A stretch of DNA of 56,033 nt from Photobacterium obscurum (GTDB lineage: Bacteria; Pseudomonadota; Gammaproteobacteria; Enterobacterales; Vibrionaceae), in contig NZ_JAKRRW010000030.1 in NCBI RefSeq assembly GCF_026191635.1, forward strand, positions 1 through 56,033, given 5' to 3'. Positions 42,631 through 51,812 of the stretch are shown here, piece after piece. The stretch's first letter is position 1; every line of letters begins with the position of its first letter. A program made the position numbers and the translations under genes. The notes below the pieces were generated by a model that saw nothing but the letters and a program-made list of their open reading frames with translations, searched no databases and was not told the DNA's origin.

Positions 42631-43301
42631 TCTGTTTTGTTACTCGGGGTTGTCTCGTCTGCAAACAGGGCATTCCCTGCCTGCGTATCACCTTCGGCCT
42701 CGGTGGTAACAGTCGTTTCAGATAGGGCATTCGCACTATCTTCCATCATGGCATCTAATTCGGCCTCTAGCTTTTCCTCTTCCATTTTGTCGAAGACTGC
42801 CGTTAGGCGAGCTAGCTGGCGCATGATCTGGCGGGAGGCCTGCTGGCGCATCTCATCTTCGATCATGTCGCGTTCAACCGACTTTGCTAGCGCGGTTAAT
42901 GGGTTATCGAGAAAGGTGCGGTTTACTTTGGTGGTATAGGTCTGGGCGCCTTTATCTGGTACCACAATGCTGTAGCGCACTGAGTATGTTAGTTCATACT
43001 CGGCTGCCCGGCTATTTTGGTAAAGTGATAGGGTACGCTTCCCTGTTGATTCACTGATCAGGTGCAGGTTAGGTACTTTGGCTGATGGCGGTACGGACTC
43101 GATACCGTGCATTTTGAACTGGGACTCAACCAGACGGGTCAACTGGCCGTAGCGGTCAAAGCTGGTCAGGGAGAGTTTGGCGATATCGTCAGGTAACATG
43201 TAGTTACCGCGGAGGTGGAAACCACAAGAAGCAGTGGCCAAGGCCATTACTGCAACAAAGAGGGTTCGGATAGTGCTTTTTAAGGAAAAGAAAGCTTTCA
43301 C
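42627..43301 (-). CDS. lptE: LPS-assembly lipoprotein LptE
   Basis: The predicted protein has 224 residues. It plugs the LptD barrel and helps insert LPS in the outer leaflet. The lipobox ATASC (Cys26) and following GFHLRGNYMLP match the family. The C-terminal 60 residues are strongly acidic and longer than in E. coli (193 residues). The start codon is GTG, with GGAG 8 bases upstream. It lies between leuS and holA as in E. coli. Confidence 0.95.
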   Translation of the reverse strand: MKAFFSLKSTIRTLFVAVMALATASCGFHLRGNYMLPDDIAKLSLTSFDRYGQLTRLVESQFKMHGIESVPPSAKVPNLHLISESTGKRTLSLYQNSRAAEYELTYSVRYSIVVPDKGAQTYTTKVNRTFLDNPLTALAKSVERDMIEDEMRQQASRQIMRQLARLTAVFDKMEEEKLEAELDAMMEDSANALSETTVTTEAEGDTQAGNALFADETTPSNKTE

Positions 43302-43439
43302 CGAGTCTGCTCCATGAAAAAGTAAGTGAAAACTGACCGGTCAACGTTGTTGAGCCGGCTAAAGGATAGGGTGGACCGGTAGAGAGCCAGCCATGGTCCC
43401 CGTGAACGGGAACCATGGGTTAGGCACTAATAAACTGCT

Positions 43440-46016
43440 TTAGTTCGCGACAATGTTCAGCAATTTACCAGGAACGTAGATCACTTTACGCACTGTCTTA
43501 CCGTCGGTGAACTTAGTTACGTTCTCATCGTTTAAGCCAAGTTCTTCAACTTGTTCTTTGGTTGCATCAGCCGCAACGGTCAGTTTGGCTCGTAGCTTGC
43601 CGTTTACCTGAACAATGATCAGTTTCTCATCTTCAACCAATGCTTTTGCATCAGCTTCAGGCCATACAGCTTGGTCGATGTTGCTCTCACCTAGCGCTTC
43701 CCACATTTCGAAACAGATGTGTGGAGTCATTGGGTAAAGCATACGAACGATAGCTTTTAGTGCTTCATCAAGCAGCGCACGGTCTTGTGCAGATTCTTGA
43801 GAGGCTTTCGCTAGCTTGTTCATCAGTTCCATGATAGCAGCAATCGCGGTATTGAACGTCTGACGACGGCCGATATCATCGCTTACTTTCGCAATGGTTT
43901 TGTGAACGTCACGACGAAGTGCTTTCTGATCTGAAGACAGTGCAGCAACATCTACAGCTTCTGTAGCACCTTTGGTTGCGTGCTCGTTAACCAGTTTCCA
44001 TACACGTTTCAGGAAGCGGTTCGCGCCTTCAACACCAGACTCTTGCCACTCAAGCGTCATGTCTGCAGGTGATGCAAACATCATGAATAGACGAACGGTA
44101 TCAGCACCGTACTTGTCTACCATCTCTTGTGGGTCGATACCGTTGTTTTTCGACTTAGACATTTTGATCATGCCTGAGTGCGTTACGTCACGGCCTTGGT
44201 TATCAACTGCTTTTTCGATACGGCCTTTGCTGTCGCGCTCGATTTCAACGTCTGTCGGCGCAATCCACTCTTTGGTACCTTTGTCGTTAGTGTGGTAGAA
44301 AGCATCAGCCAGTACCATACCTTGACATAGCAGTTGCTTAAACGGCTCGTCAGAGGTCACGTAACCTGCGTCACGTAGCAACTTGTGGAAGAAGCGCGAG
44401 TACAGCAGGTGCATACAAGCGTGCTCGATACCACCGATGTACTGGTCTACTGGTAGCCAGTAGTTCGCTTTTTCTGGGTCTAGGATGTCATCCGCTTGTG
44501 GAGAACAGTAACGCGCGTAGTACCAAGACGATTCCATGAAAGTATCAAAGGTATCTGTTTCGCGTAGTGCCGGCTCACCGTTAAAGGTAGTTTTCGCCCA
44601 CTCTTTATCCGCTTTGATTGGACTTGTTACGCCGTCCATTACCACGTCTTCCGGCAGGATAACTGGTAGTTGGTCAGCCGGTACCGGGTGAACCTCACCG
44701 TCTTCAGTTGTTACCATTGGGATTGGTGCACCCCAGTAACGCTGACGGGAAACCCCCCAGTCACGTAGACGGAAGTTTACGGTCTTCTTACCTTTGCCTT
44801 CTGCTTCTAGTTTCGCTGCAATTGCATCGAACGCCGCTTGGAAGTCTAGACCGTCAAATTCGCCAGAATCGAACAGGACACCTTTTTCGGTGTAAGCCGC
44901 TTCTGATACGTCAAGCTCGCTGCCGTCTTCTGGTTTGATAACCGGAACGATGTCCAGGCTGTATTTGGTCGCAAATTCGAAGTCACGCTGATCGTGGGCT
45001 GGTACCGCCATTACCGCACCTGTGCCGTAATCCATCAGGACAAAGTTAGCCACGAAGACAGGAACGCGACGGCCGTTTAGCGGGTGAATCGCGTATAGGC
45101 CTGTTGCCATGCCTTTCTTTTCCATGGTTGCGAGTTCTGCTTCAGCAACTTTGGTGTTCTTACATTCTTCGACAAATGCTGCTAGCTCAGTGTTGTTCTG
45201 AGCCGCCAGTTCAGCCAGAGGATGACCCGCGGCAATCCCCACGTACGTAACACCCATCAGGGTATCAGGGCGAGTTGTGTAGACTTCCAGCGGTGCGTCT
45301 TGACCTTCAACGTTAAAAGACAGCTCAACACCTTCAGAGCGGCCGATCCAGTTGCGCTGCATGGTTTTAACCATTTCAGGCCAGCCGTCCAGGTTGTCTA
45401 GATCGTCTAGTAGCTCTTGTGCGTATTCAGTGATTTTGATGAACCACTGTGGAATCTCTTTTTGCTCTACCGGGGTATCACAGCGCCAGCAGCAACCATC
45501 TTCTACCTGCTCGTTAGCCAGTACAGTTTGGTCGTTAGGGCACCAGTTTACTGAAGAGGTTTTCTTGTAAACCAAGCCTTTGTTGTACAGCTTAGTGAAA
45601 AACTCTTGTTCCCAACGGTAGTACTCAGGGGTACATGTTGCGAATTCACGGTTCCAGTCGTAACCCAAGCCTAGTGATTTAAGCTGGTTCTTCATGTACT
45701 CGATGTTTTCATAAGTCCATGGCGCTGGTGCGGTGTTGTTTTTAACCGCAGCGTTTTCTGCTGGCAGGCCAAATGCATCCCAACCGATTGGTTGCATAAC
45801 ATTCTTGCCTTGCAGACGCTGGTAACGAGAAACAACATCACCGATGGTGTAGTTACGAACGTGGCCCATGTGCAGTCGACCGCTTGGGTACGGGAACATG
45901 GAGAGACAGTAGAATTTTTCTTTATTAGGGTCTTCACTTACAACAAAGGTCTTGTTGTTGTCCCAGTGTTCTTGAACTTTCTGTTCAATGTCCTGTGGGC
46001 GATATTGTTCTTGCAT
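43440..46016 (-). CDS. leuS: Leucyl-tRNA synthetase
   Basis: The predicted class Ia enzyme has 858 residues (E. coli 860). The HIGH motif is HMGH in PYPSGRLHMGHVRNYTIGDV-like context (about residue 49), the editing domain is about 220-420, and KMSKS is in GMIKMSKSKNNG. The start at 46,016 gives the family start MQEQYRP; an ATG at 46,025 lies directly on its own ribosome site and is unlikely. Confidence 0.98.
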   Translation of the reverse strand: MQEQYRPQDIEQKVQEHWDNNKTFVVSEDPNKEKFYCLSMFPYPSGRLHMGHVRNYTIGDVVSRYQRLQGKNVMQPIGWDAFGLPAENAAVKNNTAPAPWTYENIEYMKNQLKSLGLGYDWNREFATCTPEYYRWEQEFFTKLYNKGLVYKKTSSVNWCPNDQTVLANEQVEDGCCWRCDTPVEQKEIPQWFIKITEYAQELLDDLDNLDGWPEMVKTMQRNWIGRSEGVELSFNVEGQDAPLEVYTTRPDTLMGVTYVGIAAGHPLAELAAQNNTELAAFVEECKNTKVAEAELATMEKKGMATGLYAIHPLNGRRVPVFVANFVLMDYGTGAVMAVPAHDQRDFEFATKYSLDIVPVIKPEDGSELDVSEAAYTEKGVLFDSGEFDGLDFQAAFDAIAAKLEAEGKGKKTVNFRLRDWGVSRQRYWGAPIPMVTTEDGEVHPVPADQLPVILPEDVVMDGVTSPIKADKEWAKTTFNGEPALRETDTFDTFMESSWYYARYCSPQADDILDPEKANYWLPVDQYIGGIEHACMHLLYSRFFHKLLRDAGYVTSDEPFKQLLCQGMVLADAFYHTNDKGTKEWIAPTDVEIERDSKGRIEKAVDNQGRDVTHSGMIKMSKSKNNGIDPQEMVDKYGADTVRLFMMFASPADMTLEWQESGVEGANRFLKRVWKLVNEHATKGATEAVDVAALSSDQKALRRDVHKTIAKVSDDIGRRQTFNTAIAAIMELMNKLAKASQESAQDRALLDEALKAIVRMLYPMTPHICFEMWEALGESNIDQAVWPEADAKALVEDEKLIIVQVNGKLRAKLTVAADATKEQVEELGLNDENVTKFTDGKTVRKVIYVPGKLLNIVAN

Positions 46017-46025
46017 CGATGACAT

Positions 46026-46226
46026 CCAGGATTTTGTGAGTTGAGTACAAACACATTCAATATAATCGACATAGAATAACTAAAGGTAGAGGTGTCAACA
46101 ATAGCTGAGGCCAATTCGGAGAGTAATTGTTAGTTCTTGTCTCTATTGTTGGAGTTAATGCCAGTCAGATTATTGGCCTGTTTGGTATATCAGCCCCAAT
46201 CGCACCACAGAAATAGGAGGTGATCC
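46026..46226. other. Divergent leuS-ybeL control region with inverted repeat
   Basis: No gene is seen. A 9-base inverted repeat, CAACAATAG (46,096-46,104) and CTATTGTTG (46,143-46,151), encloses 38 bases and could be an operator or RNA stem. AGGAGGTGATCC lies directly before ybeL and is an almost perfect match to the 16S anti-Shine-Dalgarno sequence. Confidence 0.45.
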
Positions 46227-46709
46227 ATGGCTAAGCAAAAAAAGGACTATGAAGCGCTACTGGAGCAGGTAACTGAAACCTTGAAGCATAGCCCGGACGA
46301 GCTGAAGCACGTGGCGGAAGTTATGGCGAAATACCGTGAGGCCGCCAGCGATATGACCAAGGATGAATGGGCACTGATTTCTGCTTATCTGAAGCGGGAT
46401 CTCAAAGAGTTCGGTCAAAATGTCGAAGAGAGCCCAGAGCCCTTCAGCGAGAGCCCGTTCTACCGTGTTGTGGCTGAAACTATCTGGGAAGGGTTGGCCG
46501 AAATTACTGACAAAACTCAGATCGAGTGGCGTGAGGTGATGGACGATCTGCAGCACCAGGGGGTCTACCAGGCGGGAGAAATCATTGGCCTTGGTAACTT
46601 AGTGTGCGAAAAGTGCGGTCATCACGAAATGATCACTCATGTAAAGAAAATTGAGCCGTGCCTCAAGTGCGGACACACTCAGTTTACCCGCCGACCGCTG
46701 TCACCTTAA
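46227..46709 (+). CDS. ybeL: YbeL, zinc-ribbon DUF1451 family protein
   Basis: The predicted protein has 160 residues. A helical, strongly charged N-terminal part (about 5-105) is followed by a C-terminal zinc ribbon with paired CxxC motifs (VCEKCGHHEM and EPCLKCGHTQF). This is the DUF1451/YbeL family, whose role is unknown. It has an exceptionally strong ribosome site. It lies next to leuS, as in E. coli. Confidence 0.92.
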   Translation: MAKQKKDYEALLEQVTETLKHSPDELKHVAEVMAKYREAASDMTKDEWALISAYLKRDLKEFGQNVEESPEPFSESPFYRVVAETIWEGLAEITDKTQIEWREVMDDLQHQGVYQAGEIIGLGNLVCEKCGHHEMITHVKKIEPCLKCGHTQFTRRPLSP

Positions 46710-46788
46710 TTTCGAATTAGCTGCGGTATCTTTATCGACAAGTCACGGGCGGTAGGCCAGTGACTCGTCTTTCATGTGAGCCGGTGGG

Positions 46789-47442
46789 TTATTCTGGACG
46801 CTCGAGCGTTTTGACTACGACGGACGCAGGTTCGTTATTGTGCTGTGTGTCGGTTTCCTGCGCCTGTGACATAACAAGTGGCTCGAAGCTAAACGTCTGC
46901 CCTGCCAGCGAGGCTTCAATCATCATTCCCCCCTTGGCGTAGGTGAACACGGCAATTCCGTTGGTGTAGCTGGCATCGATAAACTGCTGGCCAGAGCTGG
47001 CGCTGAGACCGGCGGTACCAGCTTTTGCCTGCGCCCCTTCTGTCAGGGCTACCGCCGATGCCTGAGCATCAAGCTCAAAACTGCCGCTGGTGAAACGTTC
47101 GTAGGCCCGCTTATCCTGGAAGAAAATAATTTCGCTGTAGGACTGGCCACCGAACTGGAGGCCAAACGACACCTGGTAGAGTTTGCTTGAACCAGTAGCA
47201 ATATGATTTTTATAGACAGTGCCGCTGCCATAGGCCCCGCCGATCCAGAAACCGCCCTTGCCCACGGATGGGAATACCGCGTAACCATATGCCGACTTGA
47301 AGAATGGCCGGGTTTGCTCTGCGGCACGAAAATGGCTCAGGCTGGCCTGGGTATCAATGTCTTCTTTGGCGACAGAGCCGGAGGCGACACACAGCAGCGC
47401 AAGCGTGCTCAGCATGGCGAATAGTCGGTTGATGGTTTTCAT
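46789..47442 (-). CDS. SYLF (YSC84-like) lipid-binding domain protein
   Basis: The predicted exported protein has 217 residues. A signal peptide (about 1-25) precedes a SYLF domain: the AVFPSVGKGGFWIGGAYGSG segment, VSFGLQFGGQSYSEIIFFQ, then AQASAVALTEGAQAK and VFTYAKGGMMIEASLAGQ. In eukaryotes SYLF domains bind phosphoinositides; bacterial roles are not settled. It stands alone between ybeL (convergent) and the lnt terminator. Confidence 0.9.
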   Translation of the reverse strand: MKTINRLFAMLSTLALLCVASGSVAKEDIDTQASLSHFRAAEQTRPFFKSAYGYAVFPSVGKGGFWIGGAYGSGTVYKNHIATGSSKLYQVSFGLQFGGQSYSEIIFFQDKRAYERFTSGSFELDAQASAVALTEGAQAKAGTAGLSASSGQQFIDASYTNGIAVFTYAKGGMMIEASLAGQTFSFEPLVMSQAQETDTQHNNEPASVVVKTLERPE

Positions 47443-47501
47443 TCACGCTTCCTTGTAGTAACAGGGGGACTCACATTGTTTTTATACTAGCAATATGAAA
47501 A

Positions 47502-47530
47502 AAAAGGCGAAGAGTTTATCTTCGCCTTTT
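47502..47530 (-). terminator. Terminator of the ybeZ-ybeY-corC-lnt operon
   Basis: A 12-bp stem (AAAAGGCGAAGA with TCTTCGCCTTTT) with a 5-base loop has its T-run on the minus strand (opposite A47,498-47,505). It lies about 90 bases after the lnt stop; palindromic repeat D lies between. Confidence 0.9.
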
Positions 47531-47548
47531 CAGTTTCTATTCAGCTGG

Positions 47549-47621
47549 ATACCAACCAAGACAAGTATTTGTTCATTCTCGCTGGTTCAAATCATCAATA
47601 GTTACTTATTCTGGTTGGTAT
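47549..47621. repeat. Short palindromic repeat, copy D
   Basis: ATACCAACCA and TGGTTGGTAT form a perfect 10-base inverted repeat around a 53-base centre. It is longer than copies A-C. As in copy A, the outer end TAATACCAACCA gives the TAA stop of the minus-strand gene, here lnt. Confidence 0.65.
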
Positions 47622-49174
47622 TACTCACTTTCCTGCGGCCGATGATCGCGGAAATGGCCCGCCTGGCGTCTGAACAGAATAAACGACAGGGTCAGGGACC
47701 ATAGGATATAGAAGTATAGTGGCCAGCTTCCCAGGCTTGTGTAAGGAGTTAATCCTTCGGTTGGAACGACAGTCGCTCTCAGTACGGCGGTTTCGAACTG
47801 CGGGATCTGGTCGGTAATTTTTCCGGTGTGGTCGACAACACCTGTTACCCCGTTATTGGTTGCGCGCAGTAGCGGTTTGCCGAGCTCAAGTGAGCGCATC
47901 TGGGCAATTTCCATGTGCTGGAATGGTCCTATCGAGGTGCCAAACCAGGCATCGTTGGACAGTGTCAGTAATAGCTCGGTATCGATGTTCACATTCTGGC
48001 GGACCTGTTCGCTGAAGGCGATCTCGTAGCACAGTGCAGGAGCCAGCGAATAGCCATTGGCTTCAAGGTTGGGTTGGACAAAATCGCCACGGCTGAATGA
48101 TGACATCGGCAGGTTGAAGAATGGCGCTATTGGGCGCAGCAAATCGCCAAAAGGCACGAACTCACCAAATGGCAGTAATTGATGCTTACTGTAGCGGTGG
48201 GCACTCTCATAGTTGTAGGGACCGTCGGTATTCATACCTAAAGTTAGGATATTATTGAAATACTGGCCGTCTTCCTTCTGATCGAGCACTCCGGTGATGA
48301 CGGTGCTGTTGTTATTGCGGGCGGCACTATCGAGGTTTTGCAGGAATGTTGGTACCTGAGTTTCCAGCGCTGGGATTGCCGCTTCCGGCCAGACGATCAG
48401 ATCGGCATCCCAGTTCTCACGGGTCAGATCGGTGTATTTCATCAAGGTTGGCCAGCGTTGGCTCGGTAGCCATTTGAGCTCCTGTGGCACATTTCCCTGG
48501 ATCAGGGCGACTTCGACGCTTTTCTCTGGGGCAGGAGTAACCCACTGGATACTGCCTGCTAGCCCACTTAACCCGATGATCAAGACCGGGATTAGAAGTG
48601 GTTTCCAGTTGCGATCGCACCATGCTGCAACGAATGCGCCACTGCACAACATAAGGGCAAGGGTAATGCCTTCAACCCCGAGGATCGGTGCAATTGCCGC
48701 AAATGGGCTATCAACCTGGCTATAGCCCATCCACAGCCAGGGAAACCCGGTTAGAAACCAGCCACGGAACCAGTCGAGCAACAGCCAGATCACCGGCCCG
48801 CTCAGCAATAGCTGGTGGAATGGACGCCCGCGGTTGAAGCGGTTAAACAGGGCGCCAAATGCGGCGGGGAACAAGGCCAGGTAGCTGATCAGCAAGCCCA
48901 TCAGGAACATACTGGCAACTTTCGGCATGCCGCCGAAGGTATCAATACTGACATGGACCCAGCTGATCCCAGTACCAAATAGGCCCAGGCCCCAAAGGAA
49001 GCCGATCAGGCCAGAGCGCTTGATAGTTTGGTTCTGTAGCAGGTAGAGAAAAGCAAAAATGGAAACTGGTGCTAGGTACCAGTAGTTATAGGGGGCAAAC
49101 GAGAGGGTGGCGAGTGCACCCGAAGGGACAGCTAAAAATAGCTGTCCCAACGTCATTAATGATTTTTTTTTCAT
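47621..49174 (-). CDS. lnt: Apolipoprotein N-acyltransferase
   Basis: The predicted protein has 517 residues. About seven N-terminal membrane helices (1-215) precede a nitrilase-like periplasmic domain with catalytic Glu (WPEAAIP), Lys (RYSKHQLLPFGEF) and Cys (PALCYEIAF), as in E. coli Glu267-Lys335-Cys387. It adds the third acyl chain to lipoproteins. Its C-terminal 13 or so residues end in a palindromic repeat and may be altered. It starts 3 bases after the corC stop. Confidence 0.97.
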   Translation of the reverse strand: MKKKSLMTLGQLFLAVPSGALATLSFAPYNYWYLAPVSIFAFLYLLQNQTIKRSGLIGFLWGLGLFGTGISWVHVSIDTFGGMPKVASMFLMGLLISYLALFPAAFGALFNRFNRGRPFHQLLLSGPVIWLLLDWFRGWFLTGFPWLWMGYSQVDSPFAAIAPILGVEGITLALMLCSGAFVAAWCDRNWKPLLIPVLIIGLSGLAGSIQWVTPAPEKSVEVALIQGNVPQELKWLPSQRWPTLMKYTDLTRENWDADLIVWPEAAIPALETQVPTFLQNLDSAARNNNSTVITGVLDQKEDGQYFNNILTLGMNTDGPYNYESAHRYSKHQLLPFGEFVPFGDLLRPIAPFFNLPMSSFSRGDFVQPNLEANGYSLAPALCYEIAFSEQVRQNVNIDTELLLTLSNDAWFGTSIGPFQHMEIAQMRSLELGKPLLRATNNGVTGVVDHTGKITDQIPQFETAVLRATVVPTEGLTPYTSLGSWPLYFYILWSLTLSFILFRRQAGHFRDHRPQESE

Positions 49175-49177
49175 TAT

Positions 49178-50050
49178 CTATGAAGTAGTTGTCGGTTGAG
49201 GTGCTTCGTGAGGCACGGTCACTTGCAACTGAATAACCCGGCGGTTGTCGGCTGACGTCACTTTGAATGAGTAGCCTTCAAGCTCTACGATCTCACCGCG
49301 TGCTGGCAGGTGACCAAAACTGGTCATGACCAATCCGCCAACGGTGTCGACCTCTTCATCACTGAAGTAGGTCTGGAACATTTCGTTAAAGTCTTCGATG
49401 GTTGTCAGTGCTTTTACCGAAAAAGTATGCTTACTTAACTGACGGATATCCTGCTCTTCTTCGTCGTCGAATTCATCTTCGATTTCGCCGACGATCTGTT
49501 CCAGGATGTCCTCAATGGTGATAACACCTGATACCCCGCCAAATTCATCGACAACGATCGCCATGTGATAGCGCTCTTCTCTGAACTCTTTCAACAGGCG
49601 GTCAACACGCTTGCTTTCCGGCACTACAACAGCCGGGCGCAGCACTTTGTCCATATCAAATGGCTCGCTATTCGGAAGGAGGTAACGCAGCAGATCTTTA
49701 GCCAGCAATATGCCTTCTACATGATCTTTGTCATCACTGATCACCGGGTAGCGGGAGTGTTGGGCATCAACAATTAAATCAATCAGGTCTTCTAACTTCT
49801 GAGAACGTTCGATGGTAACCATCTGAGAGCGAGGGATCATGATGTCACGAACACGCATTTCAGCGATTTCCATAACACCTTCGAGCATGTCGCGGGTGTC
49901 GTGGTCGATTAAATCGTTTTCTTCCGAATCACGGAATACTTCTACCAGCTCTTCACGGTTTTGCGGTTCACCTTGAAACAGTTGGCCAATACGTTCAAAG
50001 AAGGACTTTCTACTCGGACCTTCAGAATTTTGTGAGTTATCTTCGTTCAT
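49178..50050 (-). CDS. corC: CorC/YbeX, CBS-domain transport-associated protein
   Basis: The predicted protein has 290 residues. Two CBS domains (about 65-190) that bind adenine nucleotides are followed by a CorC_HlyC domain (about 205-285). The RDSEENDLIDHDTRDMLEGV start region matches E. coli CorC (YbeX), which is linked to magnesium/cobalt efflux and ribosome quality. ATG 50,050 gives the family N-terminus; ATG 50,077 is a longer alternative. It is in the conserved ybeZ-ybeY-ybeX-lnt order. Confidence 0.95.
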   Translation of the reverse strand: MNEDNSQNSEGPSRKSFFERIGQLFQGEPQNREELVEVFRDSEENDLIDHDTRDMLEGVMEIAEMRVRDIMIPRSQMVTIERSQKLEDLIDLIVDAQHSRYPVISDDKDHVEGILLAKDLLRYLLPNSEPFDMDKVLRPAVVVPESKRVDRLLKEFREERYHMAIVVDEFGGVSGVITIEDILEQIVGEIEDEFDDEEEQDIRQLSKHTFSVKALTTIEDFNEMFQTYFSDEEVDTVGGLVMTSFGHLPARGEIVELEGYSFKVTSADNRRVIQLQVTVPHEAPQPTTTS

Positions 50051-50102
50051 TGTTTTAAGAAAAAATCTCTCTCTCAATTAAGTGGCCATGCCACGGGATG
50101 TT

Positions 50103-50150
50103 ATACCAATCAGCATTAGTTTCTGGATACTGATTTATCCTGATTGGTAT
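50103..50150. repeat. Short palindromic repeat, copy C
   Basis: A perfect 11-bp inverted repeat (ATACCAATCAG and CTGATTGGTAT), 48 bases in all, lies inside the operon between ybeY and corC. Its ends match copy A exactly. The transcript would carry this hairpin between two cistrons. Confidence 0.8.
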
Positions 50151-50184
50151 TATCAAGTACTACGACAACGATTTTTCGATAATG

Positions 50185-50649
50185 TTACAGCTTCTCTTCG
50201 ACATACGGATCGGCAAAACCCATGTTTACCATGATTTCCGTTTCCAAAGATTCCATTTCTTCTGCTTCATTATCGTCAATATGATCATAACCTAGCAGAT
50301 GAAGACTACCGTGTACAACCATATGTGCCCAGTGGGCATTTAGCGGTTTATTCTGTTCTTTGGCTTCTTTTTCGACAACCTGGCGACAGATAATTAAGTC
50401 GCCCAGAAGATCTAGCTCTACACCAGGAGGAGCCTCAAACGGGAACGACAGCACATTGGTTGGTTTGTCTTTGCCGCGGTACTCATGGTTCAGAGCATGG
50501 CTTTCTTCTTCGTCGACCAGACGAACCGTCACTTCTGCATCAGCCTGAAACGGGGTGATAGCAGCATCTAGCCAGTGTTGAAAATCGACTTCGGTTGGCA
50601 TGCCAGCCTGGCTTTCAGTGGCATATTGCAGATCAAGATAAATCGCCAT
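50185..50649 (-). CDS. ybeY: Endoribonuclease YbeY
   Basis: The predicted zinc-dependent RNase has 154 residues and processes the 16S rRNA 3' end and degrades defective ribosomes. The zinc motif HGSLHLLGYDH (three His) and the NVLSFPFE segment are in place. It overlaps the ybeZ stop by 1 base (TAATG). Confidence 0.97.
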   Translation of the reverse strand: MAIYLDLQYATESQAGMPTEVDFQHWLDAAITPFQADAEVTVRLVDEEESHALNHEYRGKDKPTNVLSFPFEAPPGVELDLLGDLIICRQVVEKEAKEQNKPLNAHWAHMVVHGSLHLLGYDHIDDNEAEEMESLETEIMVNMGFADPYVEEKL

Positions 50650-51728
50650 TAGTTACTTTTTTCCGGTTCAGCTTGTGGGGAGACAACTTGTTGCGCCGCT
50701 TGTTCGTCGCGACGTCGTTGCTCCATCAGTTTACGTTGCTTTTGATCTTCATTTTCCCACACTTCGTATGCCTGTACGATGCGTGCAACCACAGGATGAC
50801 GAACAACATCATCAGCCTGGAAGAAGTTGAAGCTGATCTCGTCGACATCCGACAGCACTTCGATGGCATGGCGCAGACCTGAACGGGCACCGCGCGGTAA
50901 GTCTATTTGGGTAACGTCACCGGTGATCACTGCCCGGGAGTTGAAGCCAATACGGGTCAGGAACATTTTCATCTGCTCTACCGTGGTATTCTGGCTTTCA
51001 TCTAAGATGATAAAGGCATCATTTAAGGTACGACCGCGCATGTAGGCCAGCGGTGCAACTTCAATGACATTACGTTCAATCAGCTTTTCTACTCGCTCGA
51101 AGCCTAGCATTTCAAATAGGGCGTCGTAGAGCGGGCGAAGATAAGGATCGACTTTCTGGCTTAAGTCCCCCGGTAGGAAGCCGAGCTTTTCACCGGCTTC
51201 AACCGCAGGACGAGTCAGTAGAATACGGCGAACTTCCTGGCGCTCAAGTGCATCGACGGCAGCGGCAACCGCGAGATAGGTTTTACCGGTACCTGCAGGG
51301 CCCACACCGAAGGTAATATCGTGGGTGACCATGTTGGTGATGTACTGGGCCTGATTTGGCGTACGTGGCTTGATCACCCCTTTCTTGGTTTTGATGGTGA
51401 CTTCTTTACCATAGGGGATAGATGACTCGGTAGCTTGTTCTAGCACCCCAGACTCTTTGATAGCCAGATGAATGTGCTCGGGATCAATATCAGGGATATT
51501 GTTGCGGACTGGTGCCGTATCGACGTAAAGGTTTTTGATGATTTCAGCGGTGGCTTGTGCGGTGTGGGATTGGCCGACAACGCTGAAACCGTTGCTGCGG
51601 TGGTTGATTTCTACACCCAAACGGCGTTCAAGTTGTTTGATATTATCGTCGAAAGGGCCGCAAAGGCTGGAAAGGCGCTGGTTATTGGCGGGTTCCAGAT
51701 TGAATTCTACAGTGATAATTTTGCTCAA
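50649..51728 (-). CDS. ybeZ: YbeZ, PhoH-family ATPase
   Basis: The predicted protein has 359 residues. A KH-like N-terminal region is followed by the PhoH ATPase with Walker A GPAGTGKT and Walker B FIILDESQN, and later the GDVTQIDLPRG sensor. It acts with YbeY in ribosome maturation. The start codon is TTG with GAGAGG 6 bases upstream. The C-terminal tail is rich in Arg and Gln. Confidence 0.95.
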   Translation of the reverse strand: MSKIITVEFNLEPANNQRLSSLCGPFDDNIKQLERRLGVEINHRSNGFSVVGQSHTAQATAEIIKNLYVDTAPVRNNIPDIDPEHIHLAIKESGVLEQATESSIPYGKEVTIKTKKGVIKPRTPNQAQYITNMVTHDITFGVGPAGTGKTYLAVAAAVDALERQEVRRILLTRPAVEAGEKLGFLPGDLSQKVDPYLRPLYDALFEMLGFERVEKLIERNVIEVAPLAYMRGRTLNDAFIILDESQNTTVEQMKMFLTRIGFNSRAVITGDVTQIDLPRGARSGLRHAIEVLSDVDEISFNFFQADDVVRHPVVARIVQAYEVWENEDQKQRKLMEQRRRDEQAAQQVVSPQAEPEKSN

Positions 51729-51812
51729 GATTTGCCTCTCATTGCGATCGCCCGCGGGGGCGGGCGACCATTAGTTAGGGCGCGTCCTACTAGTCTTCAG
51801 ACTGGCGTCTTA

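Noticed and set aside
51748..51767. Very GC-rich 8-bp hairpin between miaB and ybeZ
   Set aside because: No T-run on either strand, so I did not call it a terminator; it may attenuate read-through.
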